From: Branchipolynoe longqiensis
Lineage: Eukaryota > Annelida > Polychaeta > Phyllodocida > Polynoidae
Assembly: GCA_030323885.1 (NCBI GenBank)
Contig: CM059186.1
Span: forward strand, 23,951,849 to 24,015,848
DNA: 64,000 bases
Direction: 5' to 3'
Shown here: piece after piece, positions 20,310 through 29,204 of the stretch
How the letters are laid out: every line of letters starts with the position of its first letter
Numbering within the stretch: position 1 is the first letter of the stretch
Translations under genes and position numbers: made by a program
Notes under the pieces: generated by a model
Database searches by the model: none
Seen by the model: the letters and a program-made list of their open reading frames with translations, nothing else
What the model was told of the DNA's origin: nothing

Positions 20310-21425
20310 CATCATCATCATCATCATCATCCTGTCGGTCGCGATGCGACAAAGACTGCTTTCATTACTTGACTGCCACTCTCCATTTAGTTCTCTGCTG
20401 TGAGAGTGATGTCCATGAGTCGATCTTAATGTCTCTCAGCTTCAGGTTTCTCTTGATGGTATCCTTGAACTGGAGACCTATCTTTCTGTAACCAGAAGAC
20501 AGTGCAGAGTAGAGTATCTGCTTTGGTAGCCTGTCTGATGACATCCTCATGAGGTGTCCAGTCCACCAGAGATTCTTTTTGATCAGCAGATCTTCCATAG
20601 AGGGCAGCCCCGTCCGTTCGAGTATTTCCTTATTTGTAACTTTGTCCTTCCAGGTTAGCCTCATGATCGAAAGCAGATATCGCATCATGAAGGCATGCAG
20701 CTTTTTCACCTGTCGTCTGTACACTATCCAGGCCTTGGCTCCGTATACTAGGTTGGATAGCACGATTGCATGGTAGATCTTGCCTTTGACCCACATGGAC
20801 ACATGGTGGTTGTTCCAGAGTCTCTGGCGTAGTCGACCGAAAGATGTGCTAGCCTTGGCCATCCGCTTCTGTATTTCCGCATCGATGTATCCATCACTTG
20901 ATATAGTGCTTCCGAGGTAGGTGAATTCCAGAACAGAGTTCAGCTTGTTTCCGTCAACCATGACATCATCCTCTCGTGTTCTTGTAGAGTTGGGTTGGTA
21001 CAGCACCTCCGTCTTCTTGATGTTAATCTTCAGGACAAACTTCTTTGATGCATCGGAGAAAGCATCCACTATTTTCTGGATCTCATCAGCAGAGTGGGAA
21101 AAAAGTGCACTGTCATCTGCGAATAGCAGCTCTCTCACCAGTATCCGAGTAGTCTTGGTCTTCACTCTGAAGTGTGCGACATTGAATAGGTCAGCACTCT
21201 GTCTGGACTTATAGAGACACCATCCCCCATGCCTCGGAAAGCCTCATCGAGCATTGCTGATAGGAAGATGGAGAAGAGCGTGGGGGCCAGTACACAACCT
21301 TGCTTGACCCCTTTGGTAACTCCAAAGGATTCCGAGACTTCCCCTCCAACACTAACATTCGCCATCATTCTCGTATGTAGAGCCTCGATCATAGTTGTGA
21401 ACTTCTCTGGGCACATTTCATGAAA
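20310..21425 (-). pseudogene. LINE-B reverse transcriptase (C-terminal RT domain), frameshifted
   Basis: On the minus strand, 21162-21479 encodes an RT segment with GVKQGCVLAPTLFSIFLSAML, and 20365-21165 continues with ELLFADDSALF (the catalytic FADD motif), INIKKTEVLYQP, FTYLGSTISSDG, SFGRLRQRLW, KIYHAIVLSNLVYGAKAW, ERTGLPSME and WWTGHLMRM. This series is typical of a widespread invertebrate non-LTR endonuclease/RT family; I do not assign the clade. The two frames should be one: a single-base indel lies near 21205. The endonuclease and N-terminal RT are absent, and the sense 3' end is a gatgat microsatellite near 20310-20335. The 5' side is replaced by the repeat at 21427-21745. Confidence 0.85.
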
Positions 21426-21426
21426 G

Positions 21427-21745
21427 CTGCCTGCAAAAGTGCTGAAGTGCTGCTGGCTTTTGCAAGTTACCAGCGGCACTCTCTCAGGGAGCGAATAGAG
21501 GTCTCACACTTGCAAGAACATGTCCAGACAGGCGCAAAACTATTTGTCCCTGCAGTGGCTGGTCGGGAGACGTTGGGATTTCCATACATCAACCGCCCTT
21601 GATGCTGCCATAGTGACATGGTTTTCTGTTCAGGATTTGCTCCCTTAGCCTTCGGTTCTGTCAAGAACCTGTACCACAAGGCAGTGGTTTACATCTCTGC
21701 AGGGCAGGGGCGTCAAACTCCCTGAGGTATTGCAATACCTGCATA
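21427..21745 (-). repeat. Dispersed repeat U1, copy 1, fused to LINE-B
   Basis: The minus-strand sequence begins gcaatacctcagggagtttg, continues ccactgccttgtggtacagg and gaccagccactgcagggac, and ends cagctttcatgaaatg at the RT junction. The same order occurs on the plus strand at 35030-35370. In both cases it is joined to LINE-B material, here to the RT and there to the LINE-B 3' terminus. Confidence 0.7.
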
Positions 21746-21756
21746 CCACAATTTCA

Positions 21757-21945
21757 TTTTCCCACTCAGTCACATTATCCTGATACTCAGCTAACCAATC
21801 CATGTCATATCCTAGTATTGCCAAACGCTCGGCTAGGTAGTGATAAGTGTACATTTTGTAAGTCATTGGTTTCACTCGACCGAGATTCGAACTCATGACC
21901 TTCCACACGGGAAGCCTGCACTGTTACCGATCAACTAATGGTATT
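21757..21945 (-). mobile_element. SINE-A 5' half
   Basis: Minus-strand body and a divergent head (plus: cactcgaccgagattcgaac). The tail is missing and the copy adjoins repeat U1. Confidence 0.75.
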
Positions 21946-21969
21946 GTGCTACCATGTGCAGTGATTCTA

Positions 21970-22465
21970 CTCCCACCCACATCCGTACATACCCACCCAC
22001 ACATACCCACACCCGTGCACACCCACACCCACACCCACACCTACAGACACACCCCCCCACAAACACCCACACACCCGCACACCCGTAACACACACCAACA
22101 CATCCGTACATACCCACCCACACATACCCACAACCGTGCACACCCCCACACACACACCTACATACACCCACAAACACCCACACACCCACACCTACACACC
22201 CAGAAACACCCACACACCTACACCACCCCACACACCCACACCCACACACCCATAACACACCCCAACACACCCGTACATACCCCAACACACCCGTACACAC
22301 ACCCACACACACCCACAACCACACACCCATAACCCTCCCCACACACACACACACCTACACACCCACACACCCCGAACCACAACTACAACCACACGCCTGT
22401 AACACCCCCACACACCAGTACACACACACCCACATTCACCCACACCCACACACCAGCGTGTCCGC
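21970..22465. repeat. CA-rich minisatellite
   Basis: Irregular acacccacacacccg units with catccgtacatacccaccca variants. The composition resembles the complement of the array at 6.3-8.2 kb. Confidence 0.9.
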
Positions 22466-22479
22466 ACGACGCCGCCCAC

Positions 22480-22650
22480 AAATTGTCTTTATGGCAACCT
22501 CCCAAAGAGGAGGCTGATGGGATGACGGTGTGTGGGTGTCCCCCGGGCTGCTGGTTGCTGCCAGATTTAAATGCTTTACAGCGATGTCAGTTGACCGCAG
22601 CGGCCCCCCCCCCCACATCCCCCACAAGACGCCCCCCCCCCCACGGCCCC
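22480..22650. other. Short unique segment
   Basis: It reads gtctttatggcaacctccc ... cagcgatgtcagttgaccgc before a poly-C stretch. No coding or RNA gene was recognised. Confidence 0.3.
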
Positions 22651-22660
22651 TAACGGCTCC

Positions 22661-22790
22661 CCACAGAGCCCCCACGGCCCATCACGGCTCTCCATGGCCC
22701 CCACAGAGCCCCCACGGCCCATCCCGGCTCTCCATGGCCCCCACAGAGCCCCCACGGCCCATCCCGGCTCTCCATGGCCCCCACGTCCCC
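22661..22790. repeat. 40-bp GC-rich tandem repeat, about 3.2 units
   Basis: Unit ccacagagcccccacggccc then atcccggctctccatggccc recurs at 22661, 22701 and 22741 with one A/C difference in the first unit. Confidence 0.9.
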
Positions 22791-22942
22791 CACGGCGGGG
22801 AACGCCACCTGGCGGGATTCAGGGCAGGCTGTGCTGTCCAACTGAGCGCACAGCATCCGGGCAGGTACTTGCCGATTGGGCTTGTCACGCTGAGAAACAT
22901 GAGGATGATATTTGATTTTAGTCATCGTTTGTTTATTGTCAT

Positions 22943-23272
22943 GCCCCGGTCACATACAAGTTAGTGAACGTAGTTGAACGTAGGTGAACGTAGTGGAGGC
23001 TAGGGGTCAAACGTGGTGTAAGTACGTTAAACTACGTTGAAATACGTTAAAGATACGGCAGGTTTTGATACGGATAGATACGTTACGTTACGGATAAATA
23101 CGTTATGGTACGGATAAATACGTTACGGTACGGATAGATACGCTATAGTACGGATAAATACGGTACGGTACGGATGCTGGCACGTTAAACTACGTTCAAT
23201 TACGTTCAACTAAGTTCAACTATGTTAGCCTCCACTACGTTCACCTACGTCCACTAACGGCTATGTGACTAG
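22943..23272. mobile_element. Family T1 palindromic TIR element, copy 2
   Basis: The left arm ccccggtcacatacaagtta and the right arm ccactaacggctatgtgact are complementary. The centre consists of tacggataaatacgtta-like repeats. Confidence 0.7.
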
Positions 23273-23343
23273 ATGTAAAATATTCCGATATTCGGCAAGG
23301 GGGGGATGCAAATGTTCTATTACTGATCGGTGTACGTGACCAG

Positions 23344-23346
<3 letters not shown>

Positions 23347-23393
<47 letters not shown>
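23347..23393. repeat. TA microsatellite
   Basis: About 23 TA units. Confidence 0.95.
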
Positions 23394-23399
<6 letters not shown>

Positions 23400-23400
<1 letters not shown>

Positions 23401-23795
23401 GGTTGGTGGTGCCTGAGTGGGATGTAAATAGACATAATGGTGCTGGCAGGTCTGGGTGTGATTGCAGTCAGGGCCTACCCCTTCTGCTGGTGTAGGGGTC
23501 ACCACACTCAAAAGGTCAAGGTTGGTGGTGGCCATGGGGCCATACAGCTACTGGTGGTGGGCAGACCTTTGGTCTCCATGGAGACCAGGAATGCTGGATC
23601 TCTATTGGTAGGGCCAAGAATGCTCAATTCCCATTGGGGGAAGGAGGTGGGGTGATACTCTACAATTATATAAGCAATAAACCAGAGGACTGGATTCTCC
23701 TCTTCTCTTACACTTTGCTCTCTTCTTTTCTCTTTGTCTGTATTGTTTTCCTCATAGCCTACAGACACAGCCATAAATCCGAGCATTAGACTCTA
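23400..23795. other. Unique region
   Basis: Nothing recognised. It includes the tandem-like ggtctccatggagaccagg, a 17-bp near-palindrome at about 23568-23587. Open frames are short. Confidence 0.3.
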
Positions 23796-23990
23796 CACAA
23801 GGCTTCGTCGATAGAGTACGCTAGAGTACGCTAGAGTATGCTAGAGTACGCTAGAGTACGTGACCATCACGGATGCAAATTCAGCCCCTAACGTAGCGCT
23901 CTTTTGAACATGTCCAAAGATTAAATCGGAACTCACAACCCACCCACGTTCAACTACGTTCAACTAAGTTAGCCTCCACTACGTTCAAGT
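23795..23990. repeat. Family T1 right-arm fragment
   Basis: Four to five gtacgctaga repeats, then catcacggatgcaaattcag, taacgtagcgctcttttg and ttagcctccactacgttc. It matches 19550-19780. Confidence 0.65.
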
Positions 23991-24005
23991 AGTGACTGGA
24001 CCTTC

Positions 24006-24966
24006 AGTGTCTACACGTACGTGAGCCGTACGCGTAGCTGGCGGTCCAAACGTGCGGCACTGACTGCGCATGCGTCTTATGGCTACGCATACGTGAGTCG
24101 TACGTTTAGACCACCTGCCTAAACAGCTAAACGTACAGCAGGTCTACAGGAACAATGATCTACCAATTTTGGATTGATATATAATTATTTTATGTATTTA
24201 GGGGCCTGCCAAACTTAATCATTGCTTTGTTGGAAAAATTAACTGACAAATTATTATTTTGTTGAAATTCTTTTTATTGACAGATCATTATGTGGGATGA
24301 CATCAAATATACTTTTAAGTGGGTAGAAATAGCCCATATTTGTGAAATTAAGTGATACAAAATTTGTCTTAGTTAAGCCATTAGGCCTACAGCTCCAATA
24401 TTTGACACCATGGTATCAATCAATCAATAGGGTACACCTATAATAGGCCTTGGACCTGTTAGCCGATCTCTAACAACTGTCACTGTCTCCAAAAAGACCG
24501 GGCGCGGTGGCCGAATCGGTAGAGCACAGACCTCGCATGCGGAAGATCAGGAGTTCGCGAGTTCGGTTCCCGGTCGAGTCCAACCAATGACTTAAAAATT
24601 GATACTTGTCGCTTCCTAGCCTGGTGCTCGGCATTATTAGGATAGGGAAAGGGCTGGTTAGCTCGGTGTCAGAATAATGTGACTGAGTGGGATATCGGGT
24701 CTTGGTGGCGGCGGCCTGATTTCCCAGTGGGGAGGCACTATAAAATCGCCATGAGTGCGTACTGTCACAAGTCGGTACCCATCCTGATAGGACCTTAGAT
24801 GTTGCTAGGACGTAAAACAACAACAAACAAATAAAACTGGCTCCAAAATGGTATGTTCAGTTGGCTATGAATCGGTGGATAGTTTATTGATAAACACATG
24901 CGCACGCATTCTCACGGACGTTGAGACCGCCAGGTTACGCGTACGGCTCACGTACGCGTAGACACT
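24006..24966. mobile_element. TIR element with about 41-bp CG-rich ends (family T2)
   Basis: The left end (24006-24045) agtgtctacacgtacgtgag then ccgtacgcgtag is complementary to the right end (24926-24966) with about four differences. The inside is AT-rich and non-coding apart from a nested SINE-A (24497-24832). Confidence 0.75.
24497..24832 (+). mobile_element. SINE-A, full-length reference copy with target duplication
   Basis: It begins gaccgggcgcggtggccgaa, a tRNA-like head with A-box (tggccgaatcggtagag) and B-box (gagttcggttcccggtcg). It continues through the family body and the conserved tail cctgatagg..cttagatgttgctaggac, ending in (AAC)n-type AAAACAACAACAAACAAA. The head-body-tail length is about 330 bp. 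CTCCAAAA flanks both sides (24487-24494 and 24841-24848). It is nested in TIR element T2, so it is the younger of the two. Confidence 0.9.
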
Positions 24967-24994
24967 ACGTTATTTATTTTGGTCCTAACGGTTA

Positions 24995-25170
24995 AGTGCA
25001 TGCACTTGTATTCGTCACTGTGCTGTGTAGTCGTAGTCATAATCCAGACAGATTGATTTCCTTTATAAATAATTTCTGTAAACTTGTTCGTAGTGTAAAA
25101 TAAGGGAGTTGCCAATTTCTTTTATATCTGTTGTTGGTTTTCGTTTATATTTTGTACATTGTCAATATTT
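24995..25170 (+). repeat. Dispersed repeat D, copy 1
   Basis: Shared with 45025-45200: catgcacttgtattcg, gtcataatccagacag, atttctgtaaacttgt and a TTTGTTTT-rich end. The order is the same but it is diverged. It directly precedes the GC-rich gag-like unit. Confidence 0.5.
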
Positions 25171-25429
25171 GTAATACCTTGTCCCCATGCGATTGGTCGT
25201 AATGCGAAGCATTACGTTTGATGCGAGGAAAGGAAGAGACCCTCCCCCGCCCCGCGTGTCGCGCTGCCTCCACACCTCGGCTGACCGCGCGACCCGCCGC
25301 CTCCTCCCCCCGCCCCCTCTTCTGTCACGCGGCGCTCACACCTCACGCGACTCCCGCTGCTCGCCACCTCTCGCCCTCCCCCCGGCCTGCCAGCATTCGC
25401 ACCTCCCCTGCTGCCGCCGCCTCCTTCCC

Positions 25430-25470
25430 CTTATAAGGCCGCCCGCCGGCTCTCCTCAGTCACTCACCTC
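25430..25470 (+). promoter_or_regulatory. Candidate core promoter for the gag-like unit
   Basis: A TATA-like ccttataagg at 25430-25438 is followed about 25-30 bp later by an initiator-like ctcagtcac. The position, about 90-130 bp before the ATG at 25558, fits a retroelement 5' leader. Inferred from motif placement only. Confidence 0.35.
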
Positions 25471-25557
25471 CCTGCCGTCTTCCTGCCCGCATCATTTCTA
25501 TTTGGACTTTCCACCTCGGACTTTCCACCTCGGACCGCTGCCCAACCTCAACACAAC

Positions 25558-26740
25558 ATGCCTCAAGGGAAGGGTCGTGGACGGAAGAGCTCCCGGGCTG
25601 CCCCCCGGACCCCGGGGCCTGCCTCAACACCGCCCCGGGACGAGTCCCCGGCCTCCGCGCCGGCGTCCCCCGCGGCGCCCTCGGACCGCGCCTCGGGCTC
25701 CGAGATGTCAATGATGCTGGAAGCCATGCAGCGCATGCAGCTCAACACCACCCCCCGAGGCGCGCCAGGCGACGGCAGATCTACACGCCCGGATCGACTC
25801 CCTCGGCGCCGGGGAGGGCCGCCCCGCCCCGGAGCGGCCGCTACCGGCACCGAGACAGCAGGCCGCCCCCGCGCCTCGGGCGCGTGCCACCACTGCAGCC
25901 CGGCCCCCGCCGCCGCCTCATGCGAGCCTGCCCGGGGCCGCGCACCCGGAGTACGAGAGGTACCGCCACCTCTCCGCACAAGCATCGCCTACCACGTCCC
26001 CGGCCTACCAGGAGGAATCCAGCCGCCACAGCCCCGCATCCGCGGCCGACGCCGTCCGGGAGATACTGGCCTCCGCCGAGGCGCGGCACTCCATCAGGCG
26101 CCAAGGTATACCAGCAGATTATATATTTCCGTCTGATCTAGTTAAGCGAGGGGCAGAGAGGAAGCCGGTGAAACGAGGGGAGGCGACGAAGGACGAATAC
26201 ACCCTCGCCCTCCTCACCCTCATCGACCACCCCGACTTCCCCGCCCACTCCGCCCAGGGACTTCACCATCACCACCTCGCGGTATGCCGGGATAACTTGA
26301 TATACCCGTGGACTACCGTCCGCCGATATTCAGAGAGTGTGTTCACTGCTATCGCGGACGGAAGCCTCCCCCACGGGTGGCACGACCCGGTGGCCCTAAA
26401 CCTCCTTAGACTGGAGTGCCTATCCATGCCCGCCCAGCCCGCCACCACCCAGCCACGCCCGCTCGACCCCGCTAGACCCCGGCCCCAGCCCCGCGCCCAC
26501 ACCGACACCCGCGTAGCCTACTGTAAAGACACCCACGGGGCTTTGTGCTATGCCTGGAACCGGGACCCCAGCTCATGTACCCAGGCTGCCCCGGGGGAGG
26601 TCCATGGCCAGGGGGCCTCCAGGATGCGCCACGCTTGCGCCTATTGCGCAAACGTACGGAAGATGCTCACCGTCCACAGTGAGGAGGCCTGCCTCGCCAA
26701 GCGTGCACGTGCGGCGGCACCCGCCTCCCCGGATTTTTAA
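25558..26740 (+). pseudogene. GC-rich gag-like gene of a (probable YR) retrotransposon, one frameshift
   Basis: An ATG at 25558 (MPQGKGRGRKSSRA) opens a Pro/Ala-rich N-terminus with a short helix MSMMLEAMQRMQL. The rest of the protein is one base out of phase and runs, without a stop, from about 25755 through 26740. The slip lies in the C-run near 25750-25760. The second part contains QATADLHARIDSLG, VREILASAEARHSIRRQGIP, PWTTVRRYSESVFTAI.DG and SLPHGWHD, and a C-terminal Cys/His cluster: YCKDTHGALCYAWNRDPSSC, then RHACAYC and HSEEAC. A W/C...RHxC..C...H...C cluster of this kind is what I recall in gag proteins of Ngaro/DIRS-type elements. No RT follows; the element is cut after gag. Strong GC bias contrasts with its flanks. 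Confidence 0.6.
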
Positions 26741-26837
26741 AAAGCCGGCACCTCCAGCCCGGCCCGGAGGTCCCTAACCGGCCCACTAACCACCACGCCG
26801 CCCCCCGAACCTTCTCCAGCCCTCCCGACATCAGCCT

Positions 26838-27075
26838 CCTCAACACTGCCCCCTCGCCCGAGGCGCGACCTAACCGCCGCCTCGGCACTGCCGCGCCCAC
26901 CGGCAGCCACCTCCCTCACGGGCCCCAGCGCCCCCTCAGCAAGGCTCCCATCGCCACCCTAAGCACTGCCCCGCTGCCCGAGGCGCGGCCTGACCGCCGC
27001 CTCGGCACGGACGTACCCTCCGGCAACCGCCCCCTCCTCGGGCCCCAGCGCCCCCTCAGTAAGGCTCCCACCGCC
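26838..27075. repeat. 120-bp GC-rich tandem duplication downstream of the gag-like gene
   Basis: cccgaggcgcgacctaaccg at 26857 returns as cccgaggcgcggcctgaccg at 26977, and both units end ccagcgccccctcag and aaggctccca. More C-rich DNA follows to 27260. Confidence 0.8.
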
Positions 27076-27269
27076 ACCCGGCGCCAGTCGCCGATCACCC
27101 CCGACCCTGAAGACCACCTCGACCCAGGCGACACCGCCTTCCTCTGCCCCCCTGACCCTCCCCCCGCCCCCGCCCTTCCCCCCGCCCCCCCCGACCCCGA
27201 CCCTCCCCCCACCGCCCACGCCTTTTCCGCCCCCCTCGCCCGCCCCCGCCGCACCTCCTCATTAGAGGT

Positions 27270-27676
27270 TTAATGTAGAGATACTATGTTAGTTTTTGTC
27301 ACACCTTTGAATGATTTGATATATGTGGGTGTTTCATGGTTAGACACAGGAGTGCGAATCCCACGACCTACTGGAACGGGAGGTGGACGCTCAACTCATT
27401 TGGCCATCGCGTCTGGTTACATATTACGTCTACCGTCATATGCCAGGGGGAAAAAAAGGGAAAAAAACAAACCCGCCCACCCGACCCTGATTTGTGTGAT
27501 CAAAAGGACGATCACCAATTTTCTTTTTGATTTGGGCTTCCCCACACAGTTCCCAATTTTCTCAGCCATATCTACTTTCCAATTACATCAAACCACCAGT
27601 GGTTTCCTATTACATCAAACCACCAGTGTCCCTTTATATTTATAACCATCCCGCCTGTCTCCTCGCACGCTGTCTA
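27270..27676. other. Intergenic or intronic spacer
   Basis: It contains atattacgtctaccgtcata, an A-run and a direct pair acatcaaaccaccagt (27587 and 27610). No gene was recognised. Confidence 0.4.
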
Positions 27677-28022
27677 GACGACCGGGTGTGGTGGCCTAAT
27701 CGGCAGAGTGCGGGCTTCGCGTGCGGAAGGTCGGGAGTTCGGTTCACGGTCAACGAGTCAAACCAATGACTTATAAAAATTGATACTTGTCGCTTCCTAG
27801 CCTGGCGCTCGGTATTAATAGGATAGGGCAAGGACTGGTTAGCTGAATGTCAGGATAATGTGACTGAGTTCGATATCAGATCATAGTGCCAACGGCCTGA
27901 TTTCCCAGTGTGGCAGCACTATAAAGTCACCATGAGTGTGCACTGTCACAAGTCGGTACCCGTCCTGATATGACCTTAGATGTTGCCAGGATGCAAAACT
28001 CCCAACAACCAACCAATCAACC
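27677..28022 (+). mobile_element. SINE-A with 10-bp target duplication, next to the host exon
   Basis: Full-length plus-strand copy from gaccgggtgtggtggcctaa to aactcccaacaaccaaccaa. CTGTCTAGAC lies on both sides (about 27669-27678 and 28024-28033). The insertion stands about 44 bp inside the intron behind the 5' splice site of the 28078-28262 exon, antisense to the gene. Confidence 0.9.
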
Positions 28023-28077
28023 ACTGTCTAGACAGACACGTCTTGGAATGGATCTATAATTTTCCCGCCACACTTAC

Positions 28078-28262
28078 CCGAAGTCGTCTGCCCGCGCTCG
28101 CTTCACCATGGTTACGGTGTGCATGCCGGCCATGATGGCGGCGTACAGCACTGACGTCATGACGTGTAGATACGTCACAAAATGGCAGTTGGAGGACGGG
28201 CCGAATTCAATCTTCTGACTTGTCACTGACGCGTACATGATGCAGTAGCCTCGGAAGTTACT
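28078..28262 (-). CDS. TMEM179-like gene, upstream exon (185 nt)
   Basis: This is an internal coding exon on the minus strand. It is preceded by a 3' splice site (ttcgcag ending at 28263) and followed by a strong 5' splice site (GG|gtaagtg, GT at 28077-28076). It encodes 61 residues plus two bases and is entered in phase 0. The protein begins SNFRGYC and contains a hydrophobic membrane-spanning stretch (about residues 29-46) followed by a basic and acidic tail (VKRARADDFG). From memory of the family, TMEM179 proteins have a similar FRG.C motif after the first membrane helix, then a CxF segment and a second helix, and the order agrees. Codons are unlike the AT-rich flanks. A SINE sits only about 44 bp inside the following intron. 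The molecular function of TMEM179 is poorly known, so none is assigned. The family call is from remembered similarity; the exon structure is seen directly. Confidence 0.75.
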
Positions 28263-28399
28263 CTGCGAATAAAAGCAACATATACAAATTCTGAGTAATG
28301 GAAAATATCAATAAAAGAGCCCCGATTGATGATTTCCAGAATTGGTTAATCAATAATCTGGTTGGTTTATTTAAACGAGTGGTTTGGGTATTGCACGAT

Positions 28400-28767
28400 T
28401 TAAAGTTGCATAGTTTGATGAAAACTTCACATTTTTAAAACCTAAACAATTCTCTAGATTTGACTCTACATAATCTAACTTATATACTGGTGCACTTATT
28501 AAACATTTGTCGGCACATAGAAGGGACTAGATAGACAATTTAATAGAACCCATTACTGGTGTATGGTGTACGGCATATGGTGTCTGAGTTTTGGCGTGCT
28601 TGCCAAAATTAATTTGGAATGTTTACATATCAAATATCCCAAAGGTTAATCATTTAAAATATAAAAGTTACTTCAAACTAAAGTAAGGCCGAATCAGAAC
28701 AATTGTGTTAATATATTTATCTCAGAAAATGACAGAAAATCAAAATCATCGGACTATGCAACTTTAA
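28400..28767 (-). mobile_element. TTAA-MITE copy M4
   Basis: TTAAAGTTGCATAGTTTGAT to catcggactatgcaactttaa, 368 bp. Its body is the reverse orientation of M1. It lies about 135 bp upstream of the host exon's 3' splice site. Confidence 0.85.
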
Positions 28768-28828
28768 AGCAGCAGAGTTATTACCGCCAAACATCCGAAC
28801 AATAAATAACAATATAAATGATCCTCCG

Positions 28829-28893
28829 ACTAGCAAAGCCTAGCTGATGCATCATTATGACAAACTGATCTATTTATAAATCGGGCTGACTTA
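28829..28893 (+). repeat. Inverted-pair repeat V, copy 1
   Basis: ccgactagcaa ... agctgatgcatcattatgac ... atctatttataaat is the reverse complement of 34368-34436, next to the assembly gap. Confidence 0.65.
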
Positions 28894-29071
28894 AGTTCAT
28901 TAACAACGGCTAAGATGACAAAGCAACTACCAAATTGAGACTGTTGCTGTTCAGCGATGAAAACAAGCTGCGATGCGACTGACTCGTTATGAAGAAGGTA
29001 AATAAGCCATCACAAAAAAAATAAAATTATGAGCGAATTTTTAGAACATTTGTTTCTGCAGAAAAAGGACT

Positions 29072-29152
29072 ATTTATATATATTTATATATATATATACA
29101 TATGAATATACATATATATATACATATATATATATATACATATATACATACA
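29072..29152. repeat. TA-rich microsatellite
   Basis: TATATA with interspersed CATATG units, beside the LINE-A 3' end. Confidence 0.9.
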
Positions 29153-29204
29153 TAACGGTATTCATGAGTGTGGCGGGCATGCTGGTGTTGGGTGTGCCTC
29201 TCTT

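Larger units (their letters stand above)
1478..28077 (-). other. 26.6-kb intron of the TMEM179-like gene
   Basis: This is the interval between the two phase-compatible exons. It holds LINE, SINE, DIRS-like, gag-like and TIR elements plus several minisatellites, with elements on both strands. I found no further host exon in it, except for an uncertain plus-strand CpG-rich candidate at 17.75-18.05 kb. The intron claim depends on the two exons belonging to one transcript, which is inferred from phase and family similarity. Confidence 0.6.
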
